A stretch of DNA of 64,000 nucleotides from assembly GCF_910592395.1 (NCBI RefSeq), contig NC_088320.1, positions 8,434,001-8,498,000 of the forward strand, given 5' to 3'. Numbering within the stretch: the first letter of the stretch is position 1; the number at the start of each line of letters is the position of its first letter. Made by a program: the position numbers and the translations under genes. Of the stretch, positions 24,236 through 37,315 are shown one piece after another. Below the pieces are notes generated by a model, which saw nothing but the letters and a program-made list of their open reading frames with translations, made no database searches and was not told the DNA's origin. The DNA is from Lineus longissimus (Eukaryota > Nemertea > Pilidiophora > Heteronemertea > Lineidae).

Positions 24236-24430
24236 TTACACTGACCACTGCCAAAACATCTCGACGCTATTCAAATTCATGTAGGTTTCGTCACCCACCA
24301 CAATGTGACACTGTGGATCGGTTTGTGAAATCATCTGATCGACATGTCTAACTAGCGCATTGGCACAGTGGATCATGTCAAGTTTTTCAGGTCGGACATT
24401 TTCTTTGTCCGTTTTTGATACCTTTCGCAT
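24236..24430 (-). pseudogene. possible mariner-like transposase fragment
   Basis: A 64-codon minus-strand frame contains HCANALVRHVDQM followed by CHIVVGDETYM. In mariner transposases the first catalytic Asp lies in an IVTGDETW block preceded by a helix ending R...LL.R, and spacing here is comparable. Only this block matches. The later catalytic residues, the HTH region and terminal repeats were not found. Could be chance, hence the low confidence. Confidence 0.3.
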
Positions 24431-25245
24431 GCCGTCATCGCAATATGCGAATAACAGTCTCTCTCGTATTCTGATTATTCGACATTTTGCGATCTGTCCC
24501 AGTCATGTCTGACATTTGACAAAGGCACTATAGTGATTCAACCGCTAGCTAAATGGTGCCATTACTACACTACGTTAGTGTCACTACTTCTTGTTGCATT
24601 ATCGAGTGCTATTCATTTTTCAAATATATTATTAATGGAGGCAATATCAAAATCGATATTATTCAAGTAAACAGTTATGATATAAGGCACGACTGTTCGC
24701 GTGAGCTAACATAACATGATGCCAAGTTCACTAAGCTGCAGGCAAACGGCTGATATCACATCAACATGGCCGAACCCGTATTACAACGCCAACGGGTGTC
24801 CACATTTGTCGCATGAAGGCCGCTATCATCTTGGGCCAAGACCTTGCACGAAGTGAGTCAATCCACGTGATGCTTCGATTCCATATGAACCACCTATAAA
24901 CCATCTAGGCCACCTGTGGCTTGTATACTAATATCCTAGTACACGAGTTTGCGGAGTGATCTCGTGATCTGAGATCGATTCCTGATGTCGATCAGGGCTG
25001 GATGATTTACCAATTTTTGTGATCATTTTTATCTTGTCAACCAGGGAAAGAATGGTAAAAAATATATCCTTGATATATGCATAGTATAGTTTTTCCTCAT
25101 GCAATTATATCGCTCTCATATCAATGAAATGTTTGTTGATATGACAAATCAACATGTTTGCCGGGAAGCCATTGTTACTATATTGATTCGTCAACTCTTA
25201 TGTGCGCAGCGCCACCATTTTGATTATCAATTGGACACTGTGGTA

Positions 25246-26090
25246 GTTGGTAAAACCAGGACGCAGCTTTAGGACGCTGGACGCTGGGTTTTGTATCATT
25301 GGATTGCACTGCCAGGATTCCATGAACCTCGCCTCCAGTTCAAGATGAATAGTTTATTTGATTTGGTAACCTCATCACGAGACCTAACTTCCACTCCCAC
25401 AGAATCAACCAAGGTTTCTAGTGTTGACCTCAATCACTCGCACAGTAACATGAGATCGAAAAAGATACCTTTGAAATAAAATCGGAACTTTCTCAATTAT
25501 CGTGCGATGCACTGACATCAAAGGGCTGCATGTGGCCCGATGGAGCCTCATCGAATTCACGGAACAGACTGGACTGGAATTGCTGGGACGTCAAACTTTC
25601 GGGGCGGTTGATATTCATAATGTGACCGCATCCGAACGCGACTTACTGATAATAGATTTGCACACGTCTATTTGTTGATGAGCTTGACAATGTTATACGC
25701 ATTCTTAGTGGTGGTGTAGTACTTTGTTGTGGTTATTGGTTCGATTCTGTTGGATTTTTCAAAACCAGTACATGTGGGGTGACCAACGCGGGGAAATGGA
25801 GATTTATTCATCTCCACACTGTGATTGAAATGCACTAAGTGTAGCCTCATCACCTACCACGGTCATAACACCAGGTTGAACATTCCCGCGGCCCAGCTGG
25901 TGATCGATTCCTGCCTGTATTCTATTTGTTTTTTATGGCACTAAAAGTCACAAAACGTTCCAGTCCAATCCGTTCCGTCAATTCGATAAGGCCCACTGCG
26001 GTTAATATTACTGGAGACGAGATTTATTGAATGGAGGCGATAAGATCCAACGATGCAAAACTTAGCGTCCAGCGTCCAGGTTTTACCAAC
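25246..26090. mobile_element. TIR element, 845 bp, with internal inverted similarity
   Basis: The left end GTTGGTAAAACCAGGACGC and the reverse complement of the right end GTTGGTAAAACCTGGACGC match. Similarity continues inward (GGACGCTGGACGCT; TTTTGTATCATTGGAT against TTTTGCATCGTTGGAT). A second inverted pair, GACTGGACTGGAA near 25567 and TTCCAGTCCAATCC near 25958, shows that the arms are long but unequal. On the minus strand around 25850 a VVGDEA motif appears, like the one at 24236-24430, hinting at a degraded DDE transposase. No intact coding frame remains. Confidence 0.65.
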
Positions 26091-29000
26091 AACCTGTTAT
26101 AACTGACGGTTCAGGCTTAAAAGTAAATAGGTCACCGTGCTAATGTTTACGTCACGTATTCAAATCGTCCGTGCCCAGTTTTGACTGAAACTTTATCTTT
26201 TGCGAGAGCGCATGACTACATACCATCGCAAAAAGCCATGCGATAATTTGTCTTCTAACCTTGGTCACCATTTGGGAAACATTTTTTTGTCATGACCTTA
26301 TTGTGGCCATGGGTCAAAAAATGGACATGTAATTAAACACACAGTAATAACACGTTTAGCTTGACCTGCAATCAATCTCGGGGATGTCCTAACCAAATAC
26401 CATCACACGGTTGTATTCCTGTTTTGTCCCTGGTCTGATAGTCAGAACTACAGTTTCTTATACTATACAATGACCAGAAATGTCCCGTGCTGCCACAATA
26501 CGAGAGATCGATTGGAGTAAAGTGGTCGTCTCATCAATTGTGCGGGCGTAATAAAAGGGCAATAAGACCGAGTGACTGCCTATTCTCAAATTGATAGTTG
26601 CAGCTGTGGTAATTGAGGAGGTTATCCCTGGTGTCTAAGCGAGTCGTGATCAGATGGATGTAAATGGTCAGCATGGTACAGCATTATGTCTTCAATTACG
26701 TCGGCGATACATCATGCCTCATCAATAAGTCAGTGTTACGGATAATGATGTAAAGGCATTTATATGGAGCTCCTTCATTTTTTTCGTGGATGTGTTATCA
26801 TGTCTGCATGAGCCATAAGTTGATTTGCTCTTGAAAGTTATACTGCATTGGTCATATCTACGGTATATCATGTATTAGTCAGTTAGTTGTCTTTTACCTG
26901 AGAGGGGTATTTTAACACCGTTCTTAATTAAAGTGATACTATGATGTGATTTACAACTTTGCGGAAATACGTCCGTTTTTAATTGTTGATCACAAATGCA
27001 AAGCTCAAATTTTCCATTTTTGATAGATTTATTATAAAATCGCTGAATGTAAACCACCGCGACCGCGAAAATGTTCATGTTAAGACGTCATCAACGAAAA
27101 CGTCGTCGGCGTTGCGCAATTTCAACGGCATCGAAGCGAGCCGTCCGGGCGGGATTAAACCATCAATTTCTAGAAAATGTGCATTTCGATTCGAAAACCT
27201 TACCGATTTATGAGACAGTGACGTAGTCATTTGTCAAAAACAGCTAAACATTATATGGTGAAATTTGACACGAGTTACCCTTTAATGTTAGAGAAGCTTT
27301 CACCTTCTTGATGAACTTTAAAAATGCTTCATTTCGCCTGTGGTCGTTTTACAACTATCTGGTCAGATGTAATAAAATATTATAGATGATTAGGTTCCAC
27401 ACTCTGGCGAGTTCATCGTAATCATGTGCATATCGCTGTAAATGATTTGGGAGAAGTTTGGGCCGTGTAATTAATTTCTAATCGCTGAAGCTATTGTTGT
27501 TTTGATGATATTGATATAGTTCTCTTGCGCCAAACAGTTAGTCCACTGCAGAAAAGAGCACTCTGTGATTTTAAAATCGCTTGCTAGATTTGGTGGTACT
27601 GATCCGTTGTTCCAATTACAGGTAAAATGTGGATACTGAGAAGAATCGTTTTTTGCCTTTAGCTTCAAACTCGCCTGCTGCAAATAGGAAAGATACACAA
27701 ATGTATTGTCACTGGTTTCTGTCAATTTCCGAGAGTGACACGGATGGTTGCATTTTGTTTCTTACCTTAATAATCTAAAATACCGTTCTCACTTGCCTGA
27801 CTTAGGTGAAATACTCTCCTTGACCTTTTGGTATTTTTATACGCTCAAGTAATTGTTTGGTGAGTCCGCATTACCTTAACGAATTCTACTAGTGCCATTA
27901 TTTCGACCGAAGATGATGTTTCAAAGTTCTTCCAAAACAGTCCTGCTCACGTCCGATCGCCACATTATATAGCTACGATCATATACTTGGCAGGGCCTCT
28001 CATCGTAAGCGTTTCAGAAAATTAACGAGGGCATCGCTTTTGGAATTTTTTCGCAGTTTTTGATGCCAGACCCCCTCCACCCCCACCCCCCGTCTTCCAA
28101 TCCAACGTACTCAGCATTCGTCAGCTTCTTACCCTTGTTTGACAGCATGTCAACTCTTCTCCTTTATCTCTATGGGCTAACCCACAGGTCCTCCTCTTCG
28201 CCTCCTTTTCTGTCGCATCTTCTCATTAATGGAAAGTGTCAGTCTGACAAGCAGGTTTGACCTGGCAGAGTCAAACGTCCCCAATTCTCCTCGATCACTC
28301 CAAATGGTTTTGGCTATGATAAGACGAAGTAAACATTTTAAAATCGATTGTAACTGTTAAAACTCGATTTGCCTGATTCGCCTAAAGTATTTACTTTGCA
28401 GGTCGGGCTGAAGCCTGAATTCAAATAGAATCCGTTCGTTGATACAAAAAGTGGACACACATCGCCTAAACAACGTTTTGATAATCTCTTTTCCAGATTC
28501 ATCACTGAGCTTGAGCAAACGGAGGAAGGAGCGAATTCCTGATTGTCGATACCAATCCTGGTTACAGCTAATTCAGGATTGATCAAACGTAAAAGACGGC
28601 CGCCACTCGACCACCTGGCCCACTGTTAGCTACCGGCATATCATTCAGAGGAAAAGGGAAGTCGACATATATTGCTCTGAAGTATTTTGAGCGAGACTCT
28701 TTATCTATCGCTAACGTTGCTGTCTGCCAATTTCTTTCAAGGCGGGCTGCGACATATTTACAACAGAATCGTCGTTGACATGCTTGATAGCAGTTGACGG
28801 TTTGGACTTATATTAGGGAATTTTCGCAAGTCCCCGAAACACCAACGCGAACACCCATCTCACTGTTTGGCCTCCTGATAACGAAGTCGAACAATAGGAT
28901 AGGCGTTCACATGGACGTTTCGGGGGCTTTGCGAAAACTTCCAATAGTATTGGACAAACCCGTATGAAATGTTAATGACATGTCTTAACATTGAAATGAA

Positions 29001-32000
29001 ATCTTCATGTAGAAACTCCGCTTTTGGTCCCTCCGGGTAAGCGCTATAAATAATGCACACGAAACACAATGAAAACCACCTTTTTTTATAACGCATCGAT
29101 TCTGGCCGATTCGACCGACTTTTCCGTCGGTTAACTTTGGCATTATTGATGATGGCGATTAACGATGGCGCTTACCTACAGGGCATGATGAACTGGTTGC
29201 GGGATATTGAAACTGTGCATGTTCTACTTGAAAATATTGGATATTTGTTCGGATGGACAAATGGCCATATTGACACATCAAGAAGCCTTTCGTCAATGAC
29301 ATCATAGTTTGCCAAATTTGCAATGGTCTTATCTCGTTAGCTAAATGACATGTCATGGCCGGGAAAGAAAGAAATTGTTCAATAAGAAGTTGGAAAGACT
29401 GTGTTGTTGGATTATTTATGTGTTATTCTGGAAATACGATTCTTCAAGCATTAAATATAGAAAAGAAACCCGCTGGTTTGTCCTACCGATAGCGAGCAAG
29501 TTTGTTGATATGCATGGGTTGTTTTTGTGCGTGCACCGTAGAGTAACCCGCTGGTTAACTTACTCCATAATTTAATGCAAATGATGTCATACTGTCCATG
29601 TTACCAGATGAGCTCACAGTTTATTTTAGATAATTTACGAATTAGCGCACATTCTTGCAGACTTGTCAGGTGAAGCAGCGATTGTAGCACTATCTAGGGC
29701 AGGCTGCTCAGTGGAAGGCCGGATAATCTTGAAAACTGCACTTTATATGAACTTTAATTATTCATGCTTCTCTTCTCAGTTAAAGAAAGTTATAAAAAAA
29801 CTAGGAAAAATGACTGGTGACAAAAACAAATTATATACATGTACTATTGATTTTGAATTACTCCCATAATATATCAACCATAATACTACCGAACTTGAGC
29901 CACATGGAATTAATACTTTTTTGCTTATGTTTCTAGTTTGTTTGATCTCATCTCCTGTGTTGGTTTAAGGAATTGATACCGAACTGGAGGTGTTGGTCGT
30001 CTCACCAAAACCGTACAGGTAGAGCTTAAATGCAGACTAAAACCGAGGCGGATATACGAGGTTTGGGGAGTTTTTTTTTGCTCCGACAGAGTGGATTAGG
30101 TGAGACAATCAATACCGACAGTGGGGTATCAACTTATATTCGAAAACATCTAAAATTACACAACAAATAATGTGATTTTGAAGGATTTTTGACTGCGCCC
30201 GTATTACTCACCAGTCAATACGGTTTTGGTTGTCTGACACCCGCTAACTTAAAAATGAGGCTCCGTTGGCGAATAGCGCATTTACACTGTAATCTGCGGC
30301 TCATTATACATCAATATGTTTTTAAAATGTTGGGTTACATGCGTTTATTAACATTTTCGACACTTCACCAGCCGATCGAGTTTGTTTGGTCGCTGACAAA
30401 GTCTCAGGCGATTGTATTAATCAACCAATGATTCATTTTATGTCCTTAGGGTGGTAAACGATGTTACTTTTGCTTCCTTTGTGCGATATACACCAATACC
30501 TCCGTGATGCACAACCCACAGAACAATGTGGCCGCAGTGTTTGAGTGGTGCCATAACGAATCCAACTGGCTCTTGCAATACAGTGTGGGAAAATGTAAAT
30601 GTCAATAATATTGTGCAACAACCCAGCTCAATAACTAATGCAGGTATCAAACAAACTAAACACAGAAAGTGTTGGAATCATCATTATGTGGCCGAAGTTT
30701 GGTAAATCAATGATTGATACTGTGGAGTTCAAAAGATATAAAAGATATGAGCGGGATTTTTTTCACCTGGTATGATATGTTGATAATGAAAAGGAAACAG
30801 AGTGATATATAGTTCACCACAAGTTCTCTGTATGATACAGATATGACGGTCATCAGTATTAAAAGCGTCTTTATGTGCGCAGTGGATATGTAGGGCGATT
30901 CATGATCATCAAGCATTGTACTAATAATGATTGCTGATGCATTTATACATTTTTCTTCTGTAATATTTGGTGCATCTCAAGTAAATGATATGTTGTGTGA
31001 ATGTTCAAAATTTCATGCGCATACGGACTGACTGACACCAAAAATCTCACGCTTGAAAACGCCCATAAATCTCAGATTCGTTCAGTCATCACAATCACAA
31101 TGTAGTCATCCTCGCTTTGCCAGTGGGCAGATTCCACATTTTAGCAATCTCCCATTGTCTAAACCGTACGTCGCCACTTCCGGCACAACTCCGTAAGTGT
31201 CGTATAACCCTGAGGGGGGGGGGACAATTTTGAGTATATACACGGGACATTTTACGATTATTTGCAAAGGTGGGTAAGTACTTTAAAAAAGGTACGGCCC
31301 CTTACTGATAAACATAGGGAAACCGAGAGGCAAATGCGACCAGAGACCTTGATGACAAGATGCTCGAACTGGGATCTCTCTCTATTCCTTCTGATTTCAT
31401 GCGTTCCTTGAAATGTCAAGCCCTTCTCATAGTCCTGATAGTACCTCAATACAAGAGACAAAGACATTGCCAGCGCATAAGACCTGTCAAGGTGTCAAAT
31501 GCATGCAACCTGTCAAATTCCGGCATGAAATTCCCGGGAAAATCCATATCCGTATTTGGTATTGAAATGCAAAGTGTTGACCATGTGCGTTTATTTACAT
31601 CACGTGACCTACAATCGTGCATTGAATATAACATTGACCCTCACAGTGAGACAAGTTAGAGACCTTTAAGGCCCAGCTGGAATTTTTAGTACTTTATCGC
31701 AACGACAAGAACAACTGAATTCATATTTTGCGAAGGTATAATCTGTAGACCGGGCGTAGGTGGGTGAGGGCGTCGGGCGTGATCGGGCGTCCGGGCGTCT
31801 TTTGTCATGAGCCTTTGTTCTGCGCTTGGAGGAGTGAGTCTCAAGCGAGGGTTTCTTCTCCCAGTTGGGATGCATGTTTTTGCGTGCCTCCACGGTTACA
31901 CACCAGTTGTGGCATTGTCCTATTTGGCTGCATACTCCGACTTCGGAGAAAATTCTGCACAAGCTCTTAATGTAAATTGGTGGCACTTTTGCTCGACTAC

Positions 32001-32627
32001 ATCTTATAAAAATCACTACATGTAAGAAATTTAGGTAAGTGCCCAGCACACACGACACAAGAACGGAACAACGGTGATCCGATTGTTTCAAGAAAGAAAC
32101 CAACGACCTTCTGATTCTGAGCACGACACTCGCCCTACGTTGGACAACGGATAAAAATGGAGGCAAGGCAATTACGCGAGATCAAAGAAAGCCGTTTAAT
32201 CAATGGGGACAATCAGGTTAAATATGCAAAAAAAACCAGTGCAAATAACAGCGTTTTCCCGAAACTGCACGAAAAAAATTACAACGACGCATAGTGAGAA
32301 ATATTGATAGAAAACAAAATCGCCCGTAGTTGATCAATCCCAACATTTTTTGGCTTAGTTACACAAAAACGCGCACGCATGGGAGATGAAAACGAAAACA
32401 GTGTTCAGCCTCCAATACACATGCTCAATATTGTTTAATACATACTTGTACCACACGACAATCCTAATGCGATCAAGACAGTCGCCCCTACGTCCTCCTC
32501 GTTCCACAATTCCCCCTACATGCCTTAAGAGACAAGAAATATCCTTTTAAAAAGAGACATGTTCTTTGGAAAATGACAGATAATGATGTTGGGCCTTGGT
32601 TTCAGACCGAGAGGTGAAAGTTTGTCG
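26091..32627. other. 6.5 kb with no recognisable gene or repeat
   Basis: Read on both strands without finding a protein signature, SINE head or inverted-repeat element. It holds a C-rich tract near 28075-28095 and ten G at 31214-31223. The longest frame (31666-32166, minus, 166 codons) is rich in basic residues and lacks any family feature. Confidence 0.5.
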
Positions 32628-33010
32628 CAATGAGGAACCGGTGCGATTTATCCGCCGCGTGGCGCTGCAATCGATCATACCGAAACTCTCCATTTCCAAT
32701 GCATTATCATGTTATTTCTGAGCCCGAAAACGATCGCTTTTTTTCGACCGATTTCGGCGACGTTTGCATCTTCCTGTTTTAAATCTATTGAGTTATCAGT
32801 TTCTTAAGATAATTTTGCGGAAAATATGCGCGATGCCAGTTATTGGGCACGTTTTCTGTTGTTGAAATCCTGTGCAAAAATGTACGCAATGGTTTCCCGT
32901 GATTGGCCTCATGCGACGTCAACAGACCAGAAAATGACGTCATGGCGTCAGAAGGTACGATCGATTGTGGCGCCGCCACTGGCATTTATCTTAACGCCGG
33001 TTCCTCATTG
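32628..33010. mobile_element. MITE family M1, copy 1 (383 bp)
   Basis: Ends are CAATGAGGAACCGG and its exact reverse complement CCGGTTCCTCATTG. Imperfect inverted similarity extends about 60 bases (AATCGATCATACC near the left, GGTACGATCGATT near the right). The entire unit is nearly identical to 59844-60226 in the same orientation, with the same length of 383 bp. Frames inside are shared by both copies and are not genes. A target duplication is not obvious. Confidence 0.9.
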
Positions 33011-33011
33011 A

Positions 33012-35349
33012 ACAACAACCGAACTTAACTTGCCAAAACTAACTAGGATAGTGTTGGGGTCGGTTAAGAATCATATCAAGCATGTTATTCACCGTTGTCC
33101 TCTTGGTCTGCCTCGAAAACAATAGCTTGAAGCCATATTATGTTGGCAAAGCAGTGTATAAACTTCCGTGCTCTCATGTGCATTCGAGAAATGTATAAAA
33201 GCACGCTATACATTTTCTTTTCGTATGTTATTTCCGAATCGAATCCAAAATGCAATGCAATAAAAATACCAAGAAGTACATGTGCCAATCTGAACTCTCA
33301 TTGTAGAGACAGTTGTGCAGCCGAAATCGGACTACTTGCCTTCATTCGCATTTACACGTAAATAAGAATAGATTTACATTGCTTAAAACCCATTCCGACG
33401 CGACTGCATATTGCTTTGAGTTTTGAGGTAACGACGTCACGACTTCACGCTGATGTCGAACGCCAAGAGTGGGGCAAATCCAACTTAATGACGTAACAAA
33501 AGGCAACAATGAATACGTGAAGTTGTGAAGGGGGTTTCACCGGTTTTGCACCAAGTGTAACCCGGATATGATTATTGCATCGCATATTGCATCCCGGCTC
33601 GACTTTTTATGGCAAAATTTGATGATTTTTTATAGCATGTCTGACGGAGTTTTTGATTGTGAACGATAGACTATTTCAAAAGAATCTTTTGAATCGAACT
33701 ATAAAAATGCCGAAATCTGAAAGGCATCTGTAATGTTGGCCACAAAATGACCATCGTGGCTACAAGAGAAGGGGCGGGCGGTGACAATTCACTGATGTTT
33801 ATTGTGCTGGGCAGGATCGGGACTACCAGTAAATTTGCCTCGACTGTGTACAATCAAATCCATACAGCATGAACGTACTATCATCGTCCTTGCATACATT
33901 TTTAGGGGTTGTCATGAACAGTGAATGAACGAGCATGCGCGCATGAAGCCAGTAGCGCATACGGCGAAACGGATCCTTCTTTATGTGCGGCTTTCTCGGA
34001 ATCTGCAATTTGTGTCTCTTAGTTATACATCGACTAAAAGGAAACCTATAGCGAAACACTTAAAAAATGGGGAGTTTTGAATGGCCCGGTTAAAACCTAA
34101 GGCGGAAATAAGCGTCTATTAGTGTTAGCAGTTTCGAGTTCACTTCATGTTTTTGATTATGCAAGCCAATGAGCTGCATACGAAGTAATCACCAATTAAG
34201 TTATTTCTACCCCGTTTAGCTGGTCTAAATAAAGACTTGTGCCACGACTGGATCTCTTTAATAAGTCAACTTGATTGAAATGTTGAGCGCCTAACGAAAA
34301 TAGACGTGATTTGGACGGATTTTAACCCTATATATTTTAGCAGCTACTATACTTCCGCAAATTCACCATAAATTGCCAATCTTTTACAAGCCAATAACTC
34401 AGTGAATAATGGCGAAAAAACCCATAACATTGGGATTGTTTTCTCAGGAGAAATAAGATGAGGCTGTTTACCTCAAGCAAACACATTCTTATCACCTCAA
34501 ATATACAGGATAAGAGAATATATTTTTCGGGGTGCTTATTATACACCAAAACTTTATTATGGTACAAATATTTTCTCTGTTGAAACTATACTGCTTTGGT
34601 ACATGTATGAATGCATATATAAGCCATGAAGTAATGCAATTGATTAATTATGCGGGTTGTGTTTTGGATTAGATTTCTCGCTATGCGCCATTTTGATTTT
34701 TGTCATATATTTTCAGGAAAAATGACTTACCTTGCACTATAACATAATCAGCTAATTATAACCAAATAAGCTCGTTTTGACACTTTTCAAACAATAGCAT
34801 TAGCATTAGCAATAGCATATAATCAGCCAAGCTAATAAACAATCGACTATATAAATATACTTTAGACCAGAATTTATATCATCCAAAAATAGTTTTATGT
34901 TATTTGTCAAGTCTCATTTCCTGCGAGAAAAGACAGATTGCGAATACGCCTGCGCAAAATGATGACAGTTATTGCTCTCTATCACCTCGCTGTCCGCTTG
35001 GTCTGCCTCGGAAACAAGAGCTGGAAGCCAAGTCGCTTGTCCTATGCTATACATCCGTGATTTTCAGTACAAAACAGATCGCCGCGCACACTTTCATGCA
35101 ACTGTGATCAGAAAAAATGTCCGAATGCCATATTTTATGTGTTACTGGTTGTATAACCGCAAGAATGTACTGACCACTTTGATACTAAGAGTTTGGACTC
35201 GCGATCTGATACATAGATTAAAAAAAGAATGCACGAACTTAATTAAGTCATGATCAATATATACCCCATCATAGTGTGCGCTTAATTTCAGTAACAGTTG
35301 ATATGTAGTTGAGGACGTTTTGTTATTGCCGACCGATATCTAAACTTGC
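33012..35349. other. non-coding, with a weak dispersed repeat pair
   Basis: About 37 bases at 33103-33140 (TTGGTCTGCCTCGAAAACAA) recur with changes at 34999-35035 (TTGGTCTGCCTCGGAAACAA), followed by more diverged similarity. Nothing else is recognised. Confidence 0.45.
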
Positions 35350-35558
35350 CAAACTTGACTGCAATGCCAAACTAAACTTGACTGCAGTGCCAAACTAAAC
35401 TTGACTGCAATGTCAAACTAAACTTGACTGCAATGTCAAACTAAACTTGACTGCAATGTCAAACTAAACTTGACTGCAATGTCAAACTAAACTTGACTGC
35501 AATGTCAAACTAAACTTGACTGCAATGTCAAACTAAACTTGACTGTAATGCCAAACAT
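35350..35558. repeat. 23 bp tandem repeat, nine copies
   Basis: The unit AAACTTGACTGCAATGTCAAA+CT repeats nine times at a strict 23-base spacing. Inner copies are identical (CAATGTC), while the outer two on each side vary (CAATGCC, CAGTGCC, TAATGCC). This gradient is typical of recent expansion from the middle. The unit contains TTGAC/GTCAA, so each copy is partly palindromic. Confidence 0.95.
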
Positions 35559-35559
35559 G

Positions 35560-37150
35560 CCTCAATAATAGAAGGCACATGTCTTATTTATTTGATGATG
35601 GATTTGCGCTGTCCCATTTTCAGTAATGTTTCCCACCGCTATAATTTGTGGATGGATACATGTCACACGAAAGGCCATGGTATTCATCTTGTGACGCTAA
35701 ATTAATCTCGGAGTAAACGTTATGATCGGCGATACAGCTTTTTTAAGCGGCTTACGAACCGCAAGCAGCTGACTTATCATTAAATTCACGTCTGAATGCA
35801 GGAACTTAATGAAATTAGGTTTTATATGTTTCGTGATAAGTATCGGAAGATTCACACAAATTAGTAAGAGATAATTGGCGAAGTTCTAACGGATGATTGC
35901 AACATGTCAAAATTGATCGAGGCAAGCAGTAAAGGTAATCCTATATCAACACGAGAGAAGAATGCCTCAAGCATAAAATGTACCAGTTCCGTCGAAAAAA
36001 ATCTTTAGTCAAAGCAATATATGAAAAAGGAGAGCATCTGATTAATGCATGACAAGGTAGGCCGTTTGGCTACATCACAACTCATCACAGTGAGTACGAA
36101 AGGTGTTCTAGGAGTTGGCGCTGTCCATATTATATAGATATGGACAGCTCCCATATTAACGCTCATCGCATGAGAATTACTGTCGACGACGATTTATGAC
36201 TGCAGCGGCTGCTGCCAAGCAAAACCTAACCTGTTCCGCAGGTTCCGCCGGAAAACACGAGTTTTGGTGATGTGTTTTATAAGTGCAGTGCCAGTTACCG
36301 GCCCGGAGAGTTTACATGATCTGCCTCATCCCACTACATTGCGAAGGCGATGCGATTGATTGGTAAATTTAGTTTTCGGATGATGATATCAATTGCATTA
36401 ATGTCCTTAAATAAAGTGGTGATGACAGATAACGACTCGAGCAGGTAAATAAGGCATGATTAACATGTACCTAATGAACTGAGGAAATGTGGCAATCTTG
36501 TAATCTTCTGATGAGCAGCACATCGCACGACCGCGAAGGCTGTCTGACCAATTTCCAGGAATTGCAAAATAATCCTAGTAATAGCACAACTTGTAAACTG
36601 TGCAGAGAGAATATTGGGAGGTGTCGGTGAGAGTTCTTTCTCGGAAATCTTGACGCTGGATTATGGATTAACTACCCCACGACTGGCCGGACATATAACG
36701 ATTTTAGTGATGTCTTCCTGATCGGTAAGTAGCCTCTATTTTCTTTTGGCTAATGTTAGCTGCTATTTGCAGTAACACATATCGCATCCTCACTTAATTT
36801 TTTGGTCTTTGAGTAAATCCGAGCGGATTTCTCTCACTTACTCAATCCTTCTTAGTCGACTGTTGCACCATCCTTTGTTTGGTGTGGTTTCTGTAACAAA
36901 TTTTTATGCGCTTCGAGAAGTGGCGCAGCTAGCCTATTGACAGCAAGCCAGTGGGATGGGGTATCCTATATAGCTCCTCCGTCAGTCAGAGCTGGTGTTA
37001 AATCAAGTGTCATTTTCTTAGCCTGGCATTCGGATTGATTTTTGCTTTCAAAGGGGGGGGGGGGCGGCCTGTAAAGTGATGGTGGACGACTTATTTAAAA
37101 TAATATGCGGTTCATACTGCAGTATCTTTGTTGTCCCTCTGGTTTATCAG
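35560..37150. other. non-coding, small hairpin at 36120-36146
   Basis: CTGTCCATAT and ATATGGACAG form a 10 bp stem with a 7 base loop. A 12 G tract lies at 37053-37064. No gene recognised. Confidence 0.45.
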
Positions 37151-37154
37151 TAAG

Positions 37155-37315
37155 CTATTTTTTGGAGGTTTTTGATGCTTTTCCAATTTCGTTTCAGCTC
37201 TTAGATAGTAGAAATACGCTATATTCGTTATTTTTAGTACGCAAGTCCTCGTGACACGAAAAACCTTCTCACCACGTGAGTGCCCGCCGAGAATCGTGTT
37301 CACGTCACCCCGCTA
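37155..37315 (+). repeat. dispersed repeat R2, left half, copy 1
   Basis: It matches 55078-55228 over about 150 bases, sharing TTTCAGCTCTTAGATAG and a run up to GTTCACGTCACCC. It is interrupted at 37315 by the TIR element 37316-39835 and resumes at 39836. Confidence 0.8.

Noticed and set aside
31666-32166. 166-codon minus-strand frame
   Set aside because: Basic, low-similarity composition with no motif, signal peptide or neighbouring exon.
35350-35558. CRISPR-like array of repeats
   Set aside because: Copies are directly adjacent without unique spacers, and the context is eukaryotic.
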